Below, piece by piece: positions 1 through 6,430 of a DNA stretch of 7,340 nucleotides (positions within the stretch are counted from its first letter, which is position 1; each line of letters begins with the position of its first letter). Position numbers and translations under genes: made by a program. The stretch is from DATBFX01 sp036558305 (GTDB lineage Bacteria; Chloroflexota; Chloroflexia; Thermomicrobiales; UBA6265), in contig DATBFX010000601.1 of the NCBI GenBank assembly GCA_036558305.1, forward strand, positions 1 through 7,340, in the 5' to 3' direction. A model generated the notes under the pieces. It made no database searches. It worked only from the letters and a program-made list of their open reading frames with translations, and had not been told where the DNA came from.

Positions 1-745
1 AGGTGAGGGAGTAGACGTCGTGAGGGAGGCTGGGGACGGCCCAGGCACGTTCGATTCCCTCGGCGATGTCCTCGACGTAGGTCCAATCCAGGTAGGGGCC
101 TTCGAGCGAATTGACGAGGATGGGCGAACCGGCGAAGTGCAGGCGGAGCATCTCGCGCAGTTGCGTCGCGCCGGCGTAGCCGGGTGTGACCCGTTCCATC
201 GGACCGTAGACGTTGGCGGGGCGCACCGAGACGACGTCGAGTCCGTAGAGGGCGGCGTAGCGTTGGCAAACCCGCTCGCTGGTGTGTTTGGTGATGCCAT
301 AGAGTGTCGTCGCACAGGACGGCGTGTCTTCGGTCAGCACCGTCGCCCCGGGGACCTCGCCCCACACCGCGCAGGAGGAGACGTAGACCAACCGCTCGAA
401 ACCGGGGGTTTGCCGCGCCGCTTCGAGCACGTTGACGGTGCCGATCAGGTTGACCTCGATGATCCGGTCCGGTTCGCGTCGCTCGCGATCGAGGCGCGGC
501 GTGATGACGGCAGCGTGGACGATGCGCGTCACCCGGTGCCGGTTTGCGACCTCGCGCAAGCGGTCCCCGTCGGCGACGTCTCCGTGCTCGAAAACCACCC
601 GTGCCGTGTCTGGTCCCAAGAACGCGCGCAGGAGGTCGTCCGGTTCCATCAGGTCGTACGAGACGACGATCTCGCCGCGTCGTGCCAGGCGACGGACGAT
701 GTGACTCGGCACCCAGCCGTTCCCACCGGTCACGAGGGTCGTCAT
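1..745 (-). CDS. NAD-dependent epimerase/dehydratase, extended SDR family (3' end outside window)
   Basis: The visible 248 residues read as an extended short-chain dehydrogenase/reductase of the kind that epimerises or dehydrates nucleotide sugars in the cytoplasm. The N-terminus has a beta strand followed by TGGNGWVPSH (residues 6-15), the Rossmann nucleotide-binding loop, and an acidic residue D31 after the second strand that would favour NAD. The catalytic set is present: VSSCAVWG (122-129) supplies the Ser, and YGITK (149-153) is the YxxxK motif. RPANVYGP follows, as in UDP-glucose 4-epimerase relatives, and then a DWTYVEDIAEG segment typical of the family. The ATG at 745 is preceded by a good GGAGGA ribosome site. 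Oddity: the third glycine of GxxGxxG is proline (P13). The gene continues beyond base 1; the family is usually about 300-330 residues, so some 60-80 are missing. The substrate cannot be told from the sequence. Confidence 0.92.
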   Translation of the reverse strand, partial: MTTLVTGGNGWVPSHIVRRLARRGEIVVSYDLMEPDDLLRAFLGPDTARVVFEHGDVADGDRLREVANRHRVTRIVHAAVITPRLDRERREPDRIIEVNLIGTVNVLEAARQTPGFERLVYVSSCAVWGEVPGATVLTEDTPSCATTLYGITKHTSERVCQRYAALYGLDVVSVRPANVYGPMERVTPGYAGATQLREMLRLHFAGSPILVNSLEGPYLDWTYVEDIAEGIERAWAVPSLPHDVYSLT

Positions 746-749
746 CGAT

Positions 750-755
750 TCCTCC
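750..755 (-). promoter_or_regulatory. Ribosome binding site of the epimerase gene
   Basis: On the minus strand this reads GGAGGA, four bases before the ATG at 745-743. It is a strong Shine-Dalgarno match and fixes the start that begins MTTLVTGG. No clear -35/-10 pair is seen between it and the hairpin at 811-846. Confidence 0.7.
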
Positions 756-810
756 GTTCGCAGGAGCAAGGGGCAAGTCGCACGCGACAAATCGCATGCC
801 GCCGGACAAA

Positions 811-846
811 GAATCGGCCCGCCGCGTCACACGGCGGGCCAGATTC
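811..846 (-). terminator. Hairpin terminator between the Tat protein gene and the epimerase gene
   Basis: GGCCCGCCG (816-824) and CGGCGGGCC (832-840) form a perfect 9-bp stem around a 7-base loop. The stem extends outward by GAATC (811-815) pairing with GATTC (842-846), with A841 bulged. Read on the minus strand it lies 66 bases after the stop codon of the low-complexity gene and is followed by a T-rich run (TTCTTTGT, partly within the outer arm). This fits an intrinsic terminator for that gene. The T run is imperfect, so folding strength rather than the tail is the main support. Confidence 0.65.
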
Positions 847-911
847 ATGTGCGATAGAAATGACACAAGGCGCAACACTCAACGTGCCACTTGGAACGTG
901 CAACTCAGCGG

Positions 912-1475
912 TTACGAGCCGGGCGTGCCAGGATCTCCGGGCGTGCCTTGCGTGCCGTTTCCACCGTCCTTTTTATGGGTCCCCCCCGTGGTATGGACGT
1001 GCGTGCCCGTGTGCGAGTCGCCGGTCGAGGAGTCACCGGTCGTCGAGTGGTTCGAACTGCCGCCGGGGCTGCTGCCGCCGGTACCGGGATTGCCGTTGCC
1101 GCTGTTCGACCCGTTGACGTTGTTCGAGCTGCCCGAATTCCCCTTCTTGGTGCTCGTAGAAGTCGGGTTCCCGGTCTTGTTCGAGGTCTTGTTGCTGCCG
1201 TTGCTGCCGGCGTCGTCATCACCCGCGCCGTCGATGCCGTCCGAACCGCCGCTGCTGGCGGCTTGGGAGTGGCCGTGCTCGGGGACGCCGTCGTCACCAT
1301 CGTTGGTGTCCGCCTTTTTGACCTTTGCCGCCGCCTTGGCCTTCGCCTTGGACGTTTTTGCTTTGGCGTCGGCGTCTTCGGCGACGGTCAACGACAGCCC
1401 CAGGGCGGCCAGGGTCGTCCCGGCGGCGAGGCCGCGGCGCAGCAAGCTACGCCGATTCAACTCATCGGTCGTCAC
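912..1475 (-). CDS. Secreted low-complexity protein with Tat-type signal and collagen-like tail
   Basis: No known family is recognised. The 187-residue product starts with a twin-arginine-like signal: NRRSLLRRG (7-15), a hydrophobic stretch of Ala, Leu and Gly (16-32), and a likely cleavage site after ADA (35-37). The predicted mature protein has no folded-domain look. A Lys/Ala-rich basic segment (about 38-55) is followed by an acidic Gly/Asp patch and then a long Ser/Gly/Asn/Thr-rich region. Near the C-terminus is a His cluster (H155, H159, H161, H167), and the last residues (174-186) have Gly at every third position, a short collagen-like run. The GTG start is chosen because it gives the complete signal peptide and follows GGAAGGGG at a usable spacing. 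Overlapping plus-strand frames through this region are Pro/Leu- or Arg-rich and lack such organisation. A surface or cell-wall-associated role is inference. Confidence 0.7.
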   Translation of the reverse strand: MTTDELNRRSLLRRGLAAGTTLAALGLSLTVAEDADAKAKTSKAKAKAAAKVKKADTNDGDDGVPEHGHSQAASSGGSDGIDGAGDDDAGSNGSNKTSNKTGNPTSTSTKKGNSGSSNNVNGSNSGNGNPGTGGSSPGGSSNHSTTGDSSTGDSHTGTHVHTTGGTHKKDGGNGTQGTPGDPGTPGS

Positions 1476-1530
1476 GGTCGTTCCCCTTCCAGCGGAAACC
1501 GCAGCACAGACCGTAGATACTCCACGGCCC

Positions 1531-1549
1531 CGTAGTGCACGTTACTACG
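1531..1549. promoter_or_regulatory. Inverted repeat CGTAGT-N7-ACTACG, possible operator
   Basis: Two perfect 6-base arms (1531-1536 and 1544-1549) surround a 7-base centre, forming a 19-base near palindrome. It lies 56 bases upstream of the GTG start of the low-complexity gene. A weak minus-strand -10 candidate, TATCTA (1519-1514), sits just inside it, with no good -35. Another CCGTAG copy occurs at 1511-1516. The symmetry and position suggest a regulator site, but arms this short can arise by chance. Confidence 0.25.
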
Positions 1550-1663
1550 ATTTGAGCCGATTCGCAAGCCGCGGCCAAGACTCTTCAGTCCCCCAACCCG
1601 CCGCCAAGAAGCATCAAGTTCGCTCGGGCAGGACCAGATGGCCGTCCGACCGGCTGAGCGAGA

Positions 1664-1693
1664 TGACACGACGGTAGTACACTCTCCGTGTCA
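1664..1693. promoter_or_regulatory. Inverted repeat TGACACG-N16-CGTGTCA around a possible -10 box
   Basis: Perfect 7-base arms at 1664-1670 and 1687-1693 bracket TACACT (1678-1683), a partial match to a plus-strand -10 box. It lies about 70 bases upstream of the DUF1385 gene. The -35 region (around 1654-1659) matches only three positions of the consensus. A promoter covered by a dimeric repressor is a plausible reading. The rest of the 1476-1752 divergent gap shows no gene. Confidence 0.25.
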
Positions 1694-1752
1694 ATCCAGG
1701 CCAGGGGTGGGGTTGCGCGCCCGGTCGATGCCGGGCGAACGGTACGGGATGC

Positions 1753-2763
1753 ATGAACGAGCAGGTAACCTACGGCGGCCAGGCGGTAATCGAAGGGGTG
1801 ATGATGCGCGGCCGGGACGCGATGGCGGTTGCCGTCCGTGCCCCGTCGGGCGAGATCCTCGTCTGGTCGGAACCGATCAGGTGCTCCCGGCTCGCCCGGC
1901 GAGTCCGACCTTTGCCCTTCGTCCGTGGTGCGATCCTGCTCGGCGACACCCTCGCCCTCGGGATGCGGGCGCTGATGTTCTCGGCCGCACTCACCGCACC
2001 GAACCGGGGCAACGAGGCGCACGAAAACGGCGACCGGCCAACTCCGGTCCGCGGGATGTCGCTCTGGTTCGCGGTCGCCGCGGCCGTCATCTTCGCGATC
2101 GTGCTCTTCTTCGTGCTGCCGTTGGTCGCGGCGGCACTGCTCGACCGCTTCATCGCTTCGGCCGTGGTCAGCAACACCGTGGAGGGCGTGATCCGGTTGG
2201 CGATCCTACTCGGGTACGTCCTGGCGATCGGCCGGATGCCGGAGATCCGGCGCGTCTTCGCCTACCACGGGGCCGAGCACAAAGCGATCCACGCCTGGGA
2301 GGCGGGCGACGATCTGACCGTCGAGCGCGTCCGCCGCTATCCGCTGGAACATCCGCGCTGCGGCACCGGGTTCTTGCTCCTGGTGATGCTCCTCTCGATC
2401 GTGGTTTTCGCCCTGCTTGGCCGTCCGGCGCTCGAGCTGCGCATCGCCTCGCGAATCCTGCTGGTGCCGCTGATCGCGGGCGTGGCCTACGAATGCCTGA
2501 AGTTCGGCGGTCGCCACGCGAACCGGTGGTTGACGCGGGTCCTTCTGACGCCCGGCATGCGCATGCAACGGGCGACGACGCGGCAACCGGATGACGCCAT
2601 TCTCGAAGTCGCCATCGCGGCGCTTGTGCCGGTGCTCGCGGCCGATGGGCACGCCGTCCGCACCGAACCGCGGCTGGCAAACGCACGCCGCGTCGAAGCC
2701 GACGGTCGCCCGCTCGACGAAATCGCAGAGATCGGGGAACCGGTGCCACTGGCGGCGGATTAA
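1753..2763 (+). CDS. DUF1385 family integral membrane protein (YqhQ-like)
   Basis: This 336-residue protein carries the two hallmark blocks of DUF1385, a conserved bacterial family that includes Bacillus YqhQ and whose biochemical role I do not know. The N-terminal block is YGGQAVIEGVMMRG (7-20). The central block runs from AYHGAEHKAIHAWE (170-183) to LEHPRCGTG (198-206). Four hydrophobic segments are visible at about 103-129, 145-160, 207-223 and 231-247, so it should sit in the cytoplasmic membrane. H172, E175, H176, H200 and C203 are polar residues next to membrane segments; they look like candidate metal ligands, but that is inference. The C-terminal 70 or so residues after GGRHANRWLT are less conserved in appearance and end in a charged tail. 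The ATG at 1753 starts exactly at the conserved block; the ribosome site is weak (GGGA just upstream). It could be read with argH, but a GC-rich palindrome separates them. Confidence 0.9.
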   Translation: MNEQVTYGGQAVIEGVMMRGRDAMAVAVRAPSGEILVWSEPIRCSRLARRVRPLPFVRGAILLGDTLALGMRALMFSAALTAPNRGNEAHENGDRPTPVRGMSLWFAVAAAVIFAIVLFFVLPLVAAALLDRFIASAVVSNTVEGVIRLAILLGYVLAIGRMPEIRRVFAYHGAEHKAIHAWEAGDDLTVERVRRYPLEHPRCGTGFLLLVMLLSIVVFALLGRPALELRIASRILLVPLIAGVAYECLKFGGRHANRWLTRVLLTPGMRMQRATTRQPDDAILEVAIAALVPVLAADGHAVRTEPRLANARRVEADGRPLDEIAEIGEPVPLAAD

Positions 2764-2771
2764 TCGCCGCG

Positions 2772-2808
2772 GGGGCGGGCCGGGTGCCCTCTGGGCGATG
2801 CCCGCCCC
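2772..2808. repeat. Nested GC-rich palindrome, REP-like intergenic element
   Basis: GGGGCGGGC (2772-2780) and GCCCGCCCC (2800-2808) form a perfect 9-bp outer stem. Inside it GCCC (2786-2789) pairs with GGGC (2793-2796) around TCT. The element fills the 90-base gap between the DUF1385 stop codon and argH. There is no T run on either side, so it is not a classical intrinsic terminator. The form, a G/C-only arm ending in CCTACGG, resembles short palindromes dispersed between genes in Chloroflexota and other genomes; that is recollection of a general type, not a match to a named family. It may also act as an mRNA stability or attenuation structure. Confidence 0.55.
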
Positions 2809-2853
2809 TACGGATGATGCGGCATCTCGTCAGGGTAGGGAGTCTACGGCAGC

Positions 2854-4323
2854 ATGGGCAACCAACCGCCGGCGGGCGCGACCAAGGCGTGGGGTGGGCG
2901 GTTCGCGACCGCACCGGATGCACGATCCGAGGCGTTCACGTCGTCGATCATGTTTGACAATCGGTTGGTACGAGAGGACATCCGGGGTTCGGTCGCGCAC
3001 GTGCGGATGTTGGGACGGCAAGGAATCGTCGAGCCGGCCGAAGCGGCCGCGATCGAAGACGGACTGTGGCGGATCTGGGATGAGGTCGAGGCGGGATCGT
3101 TTACCTTCGGGTTGGCCGACGAGGACATCCACACCGCGGTCGAGCGGCGGCTGCGCGAGTTGATCGGGCCGCTTCAGGGAAAACTCCACACCGCGCGAAG
3201 CCGCAACGATCAGGTCGCCACCGACACCCGGTTGTGGACGAAGGGGGCGATCCTCGAATTGTCGGCCGGCGCCGTGGCGCTGAGCGAGGCGCTGCTCACC
3301 GTCGCCTCGGCGCACATGGACGCGGTGATGCCCGGCTATACGCACACGCAGCGGGCGCAACCGGTCCTGGTCGCGCACCACCTCCTCGCATATGTCGCGA
3401 TGCTGGACCGCGATCTCGATCGGTTGCGGGACGCTGAGCGGCGTCTCGATCAACTTCCGCTCGGCGCCGCGGCCCTGGCCGGTTCGACCTTTCCGCTCGA
3501 CCGCGCCTCCGTCGCGGCCGATCTCGGATTCGCCGGGATCACGGCCAACAGCCTGGACGCGGTGTCCGACCGCGACTACGTGCTCGACGTGCTCCATGCC
3601 TGCGTGATGATCGCCGTCCACGTCTCGCGGCTGGCGGCGGAGCTCGTCTATTGGTCGTCGGGCGAGTTCCGGTTCGTCGAACTGTCGGATGCCTTTACTA
3701 CCGGCAGCTCGATCATGCCCCAGAAGAAGAACCCCGACGTGGCCGAGATCGCACGCGGCAAGACAGGGCGCGTCTTCGGGCACCTGCTCGGCACCCTGAC
3801 CGTCGTCAAGGGTCTGCCGCTGACGTACAACAGCGATCTGCAGGAAGATAAAGAGGCGCTCTTCGACACCGTCGATACCGTCCTCGCCGTCCTGCGCGTG
3901 ATGCCGCCCGTCGTCGAAACGATGCGGTTCAACCGGGAGCGGTTGGCCGAGGCGGCGATTGCCGATTTTTCGCTGGCGACCGACGCCGCCGACCTGCTGG
4001 CCCGCAACGGGGTCCCGTTCCGGGAGGCGCACGAGGTCGTCGGGCGGTTGGTGCGGCGCTGCCTGGAGGACGGCATCACCTTTGCGGACCTGACCGAAGA
4101 GGAATGGGCGGCGATCCACCCGGTTTTCGCCAAACAGCGACCGCCGCTGACGGCCTGGGAGAGCGTCTCCGCCCGCGACGTCCCCGGTGGCACCGCGCCG
4201 GGTCGCGTCAAAGAGGGGTATGCTGATGCCGCCGCCCGGCTGGAGACCGCGCGGTCGTGGCTGCGGCAGCGTCAACGGCAACTCGGTGCGGTGATGCGCC
4301 GCAACTCAACCGGCCCGGATTGA
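2854..4323 (+). CDS. argH: Argininosuccinate lyase
   Basis: This cytoplasmic enzyme of the fumarase/aspartase superfamily cleaves argininosuccinate to arginine and fumarate, the last step of arginine synthesis, and acts as a homotetramer. The ArgH start block KAWGGRF is near residue 10, and SRNDQVATDTRLW follows the LHTA segment. The catalytic region has YTHTQRAQPV with T163-H164. The superfamily signature GSSIMPQKKNPD lies at 284-295 and carries the active-site serine in the mobile loop. LTYNSDLQEDKEALFD and the C-terminal REAHEVVGRLVR helix are also typical. At 489 residues it is slightly longer than the usual 455-475, with the excess in a basic Gln/Arg-rich tail after residue 460. AGGGAG (2837-2842) lies 11 bases before the ATG. 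No other arginine gene is in the window; a GNAT gene follows 14 bases after the stop. Confidence 0.97.
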   Translation: MGNQPPAGATKAWGGRFATAPDARSEAFTSSIMFDNRLVREDIRGSVAHVRMLGRQGIVEPAEAAAIEDGLWRIWDEVEAGSFTFGLADEDIHTAVERRLRELIGPLQGKLHTARSRNDQVATDTRLWTKGAILELSAGAVALSEALLTVASAHMDAVMPGYTHTQRAQPVLVAHHLLAYVAMLDRDLDRLRDAERRLDQLPLGAAALAGSTFPLDRASVAADLGFAGITANSLDAVSDRDYVLDVLHACVMIAVHVSRLAAELVYWSSGEFRFVELSDAFTTGSSIMPQKKNPDVAEIARGKTGRVFGHLLGTLTVVKGLPLTYNSDLQEDKEALFDTVDTVLAVLRVMPPVVETMRFNRERLAEAAIADFSLATDAADLLARNGVPFREAHEVVGRLVRRCLEDGITFADLTEEEWAAIHPVFAKQRPPLTAWESVSARDVPGGTAPGRVKEGYADAAARLETARSWLRQRQRQLGAVMRRNSTGPD

Positions 4324-4337
4324 CGTGCGGTAAAGCG

Positions 4338-4823
4338 ATGAGTCTCTTTGTCGAAACCCTACCGATGCTCGATACCGCGGCCCGATACGCGATCCGGTTC
4401 GCCGAGACCCCGGAGGAGTTCACGGCGGTCGTCGAGTTGCGTCGCCGCATCTTTCGGGACGAGCAGGCGATCGTCGAGCGCGACGTCGTCGACGGCGAAG
4501 ACCGCCACAGCCTCCAGGCCCTGGTCGTGGTGCCGGATGGGGCGATCGGCACCGGCCGGCTCAGCCCGCCGACCGCGTCGCGGCCCGAGGCCCACATCGC
4601 CTGGGTCGCGATCCTGCCGGCCTACCGCGGGCGCGGCATCGGGACGGCGCTGATGCGCGAACTCCTCGCCGCGGCGGACCGGGACCAGATACCGACCGTC
4701 ACCCTCAGTGCCCAGACGCACGCCCTGGCGTTCTACCGACGCCTCGGATTCGTGCCGTACGGCAATCGGTTCTTGGTGCGCGGGGTCGAGCACCAGCCGA
4801 TGGTCCGGCACCGTCCCTGGTGA
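4338..4823 (+). CDS. GNAT family N-acetyltransferase (YjcF/ElaA-like)
   Basis: This 161-residue single-domain protein would transfer an acetyl group from acetyl-CoA to an amine; the substrate is unknown. The acyl-CoA pyrophosphate loop is PAYRGRGIGTALM (about 94-106), the RGxGxG/A motif A of the superfamily. The C-terminal HALAFYRRLGFVPYG block is motif B and is very like YjcF/ElaA proteins, as is the early VFRDEQ-type segment (here RRIFRDEQAIVERD). The frame is open back to 4257 inside argH. The ATG at 4338 is preferred because it lies just past the argH stop and gives a normal family length; its ribosome site is poor, so translation coupled to argH is likely. Pairing with argH raises the alternative of an N-acetylglutamate synthase, since short GNAT domains do that job in some bacteria, but motif resemblance favours YjcF. 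Confidence 0.88.
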   Translation: MSLFVETLPMLDTAARYAIRFAETPEEFTAVVELRRRIFRDEQAIVERDVVDGEDRHSLQALVVVPDGAIGTGRLSPPTASRPEAHIAWVAILPAYRGRGIGTALMRELLAAADRDQIPTVTLSAQTHALAFYRRLGFVPYGNRFLVRGVEHQPMVRHRPW

Positions 4824-4824
4824 C

Positions 4825-6303
4825 TCAACTGGGCCGCAGCGAATAGGGAACGTCGATCACCCCGGCGTCGTCGGTCACTCCCTCGCCATCGCCGTCGTCG
4901 ACGTCATCGAAGTCGTCGAGACCGAGTTGCTCCCGCAGCTCCTCCAGAAGTCGGATCTCGTCGCTCCAGCGCCGTAGGTGTTCGTGGGCCCAGGTCGCGT
5001 CCTGTGACCCCGTGGGGCGTTGCTCGGCCACCTGGGGATCGACGATGCCCAGGAGGACGTAGTCGCGACCGGCAATGTCGAGGCCGCGACTTTTCGCCAC
5101 CGCCTTCGCACCCTTGTCGACGTCGCGGGTGAGGATGCTCAGCACGTTGCAGTCCTCGCAGTGTCGACACGACAGGCGAGCGACGACGAGGTCGTCCGGT
5201 TCGACCAGGACGGCGACGTCGCGCTTGCGCGGTTTGGTCTTGCGGTCGCAGTGAGGGCAACGGACGTAGGCGACGACGTCGGTCGGGGTCAGGCAGAGCA
5301 CCGGTCCGTCGCCGCGTTCGACGTCGTCGAGGTGGGCGTCCGGACCGGCGTCGAAGAAGGTCTGCAACCACTCCATCGCGCCGGGTGTCCGCTGCCAGAC
5401 GTCGGTCAGACGGTCCGCGGTGCCGGCGGCATCGACGTTCGGGTCGAACAATCCGGTCTCGGCCGGCATCGCCAACTCGGGAGGCAGTTGCTTGCCGAGG
5501 AGGTGGACGGCGGCGACGGGGTTGGCGGCGAGGGCGTCGACGAGGGCACGGCGGGCCCAGAGCGTGTCGCCGTCGCGCCGGTACGTGAGGAGGGCGCGTG
5601 CGTACGGCCAGAGCGCCGAGAGCGAGGCGGCGTGGGTGTGGAGGAGTTCCATCGCCTCGTCGTCGCGGTCGGCACGCAGGAGCGCTTCGAGGTAGTCGTA
5701 GCGGACGGCGTCGTAATCCTCGGGATCGAATGCCATGACCGTGCGCAGTTGCTCCACGGCCTCCTCGTCCCGGCCGAGTTCCATGTACGCGCGGGCGAGA
5801 CCGCGGCGGGTATCGAGGACGTCTTCGACCGCGAGTGGTTCGGTCCAATCGCGGATCGGGTGGAGCTGCCACCAATCGGTGCCGAGCACGCGGTCCGCCG
5901 CGGCCAGCGCCTGCTCGTACAGAACGATCGCCTCTTGCGGTGTGGCAGCCTCGGCCGCCAGCGCGTTGTAGGCGTCGACGCAGTCCGGCGATTCGGCGAG
6001 GGCGCGCCGCGCCAGGTCGACCCGCTCCCGGCCGACCGCATCCCAGGCGTCGGCGGCCAGATCGTAGGCGCGATCGAGGGGGGTGTCGGCGGTCCTCTGC
6101 TCCGCCTCTTCGATCAGGTCCTGCACGACCTCGTCGAGCCCGTCGTCGACGTATGGCACACCGGATGGATGGGAGTATGGCTGCGCGTCCGCAAGGGCGG
6201 AGTCGGCCGTAGCGACCGGGCGCGGCGTCTTGCCCAGGCAGCAGTGTTTGTACTTCTTGCCGCTACCGCAGTAGCACGGATCGTTGCGCCCGAGTTTGCT
6301 CAT
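4825..6303 (-). CDS. SEC-C motif protein with TPR-like region and second Cys cluster
   Basis: The 492-residue protein opens with GRNDPCYCGSGKKYKHCC (5-22), the SEC-C zinc motif CxC-x8-CC known from the SecA C-terminus and many stand-alone proteins. The middle (about 90-240) is made of helical repeats with TPR character, for example LARAYMELGRDEEAVEQL followed by a second AYMELG-like helix pair, suggesting a protein-binding scaffold. A second metal-like cluster, CPHC (349-352) with C379, C382 and C385, resembles a zinc ribbon. The end has a charged helix (SDEIRLLEELREQLG) and a very acidic Asp-rich stretch. The ATG at 6303 is chosen over an in-frame GTG at 6378: it has GAGGA upstream and the motif begins at once after it. 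The function is unknown; a chaperone-like or translocation-linked role would be inference. It ends one base from the convergent GNAT gene. Confidence 0.88.
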   Translation of the reverse strand: MSKLGRNDPCYCGSGKKYKHCCLGKTPRPVATADSALADAQPYSHPSGVPYVDDGLDEVVQDLIEEAEQRTADTPLDRAYDLAADAWDAVGRERVDLARRALAESPDCVDAYNALAAEAATPQEAIVLYEQALAAADRVLGTDWWQLHPIRDWTEPLAVEDVLDTRRGLARAYMELGRDEEAVEQLRTVMAFDPEDYDAVRYDYLEALLRADRDDEAMELLHTHAASLSALWPYARALLTYRRDGDTLWARRALVDALAANPVAAVHLLGKQLPPELAMPAETGLFDPNVDAAGTADRLTDVWQRTPGAMEWLQTFFDAGPDAHLDDVERGDGPVLCLTPTDVVAYVRCPHCDRKTKPRKRDVAVLVEPDDLVVARLSCRHCEDCNVLSILTRDVDKGAKAVAKSRGLDIAGRDYVLLGIVDPQVAEQRPTGSQDATWAHEHLRRWSDEIRLLEELREQLGLDDFDDVDDGDGEGVTDDAGVIDVPYSLRPS

Positions 6304-6312
6304 GATGGCGGG

Positions 6313-6317
6313 TCCTC
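6313..6317 (-). promoter_or_regulatory. Ribosome binding site of the SEC-C protein gene
   Basis: On the minus strand this reads GAGGA, nine bases before the ATG at 6303. It decides the start in favour of the SEC-C motif at residue 5 rather than a 25-residue Ser/Pro/Arg-rich extension from the GTG at 6378. Confidence 0.55.
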
Positions 6318-6384
6318 GTGCGGCAGAGTGGGACGGGGAACGCGGTCGCTCAAGACCGGGCGGTGACGAGGCAGACACCGGTAC

Positions 6385-6390
6385 ATTCTA
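6385..6390 (-). promoter_or_regulatory. Possible -10 box for the SEC-C protein gene
   Basis: Read on the minus strand this is TAGAAT, five of six matches to the vegetative -10 consensus. It would place the transcript start near 6378, leaving a leader of about 75 bases. No convincing -35 box is found 16-18 bases upstream, so support is weak. Confidence 0.25.
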
Positions 6391-6430
6391 CAGAACGACA
6401 AAGCGTTCGATGGCTTCATCTCGGTACGAC

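Noticed and set aside
544..1677. A 377-residue plus-strand open frame with Pro/Leu-rich segments resembling membrane helices
   Set aside because: It overlaps both the epimerase and the Tat protein gene, starts inside the epimerase, and its Pro/Leu runs are the complement of the Gly/Ser/Asn-rich minus-strand sequence.
1638..2594. A 318-residue plus-strand frame overlapping the DUF1385 gene
   Set aside because: It is very rich in Arg, Pro and Gly, and the other frame carries the conserved DUF1385 blocks.
2830..4281. A 483-residue open frame antisense to argH
   Set aside because: It is rich in Arg, Gly, Asp and His with no recognisable domain, and mirrors a certain argH. In GC-rich genomes the complementary frame is often free of stops.
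4257..4337. N-terminal extension of the GNAT frame into argH
   Set aside because: The 27 extra residues lie within the argH coding region and have no GNAT character; the ATG at 4338 gives a normal family length.
5020..6366. A 448-residue plus-strand open frame opposite the SEC-C gene
   Set aside because: Its composition is Val/Gly/Arg-rich without motifs, while the minus strand has clear SEC-C and TPR features and a ribosome site.
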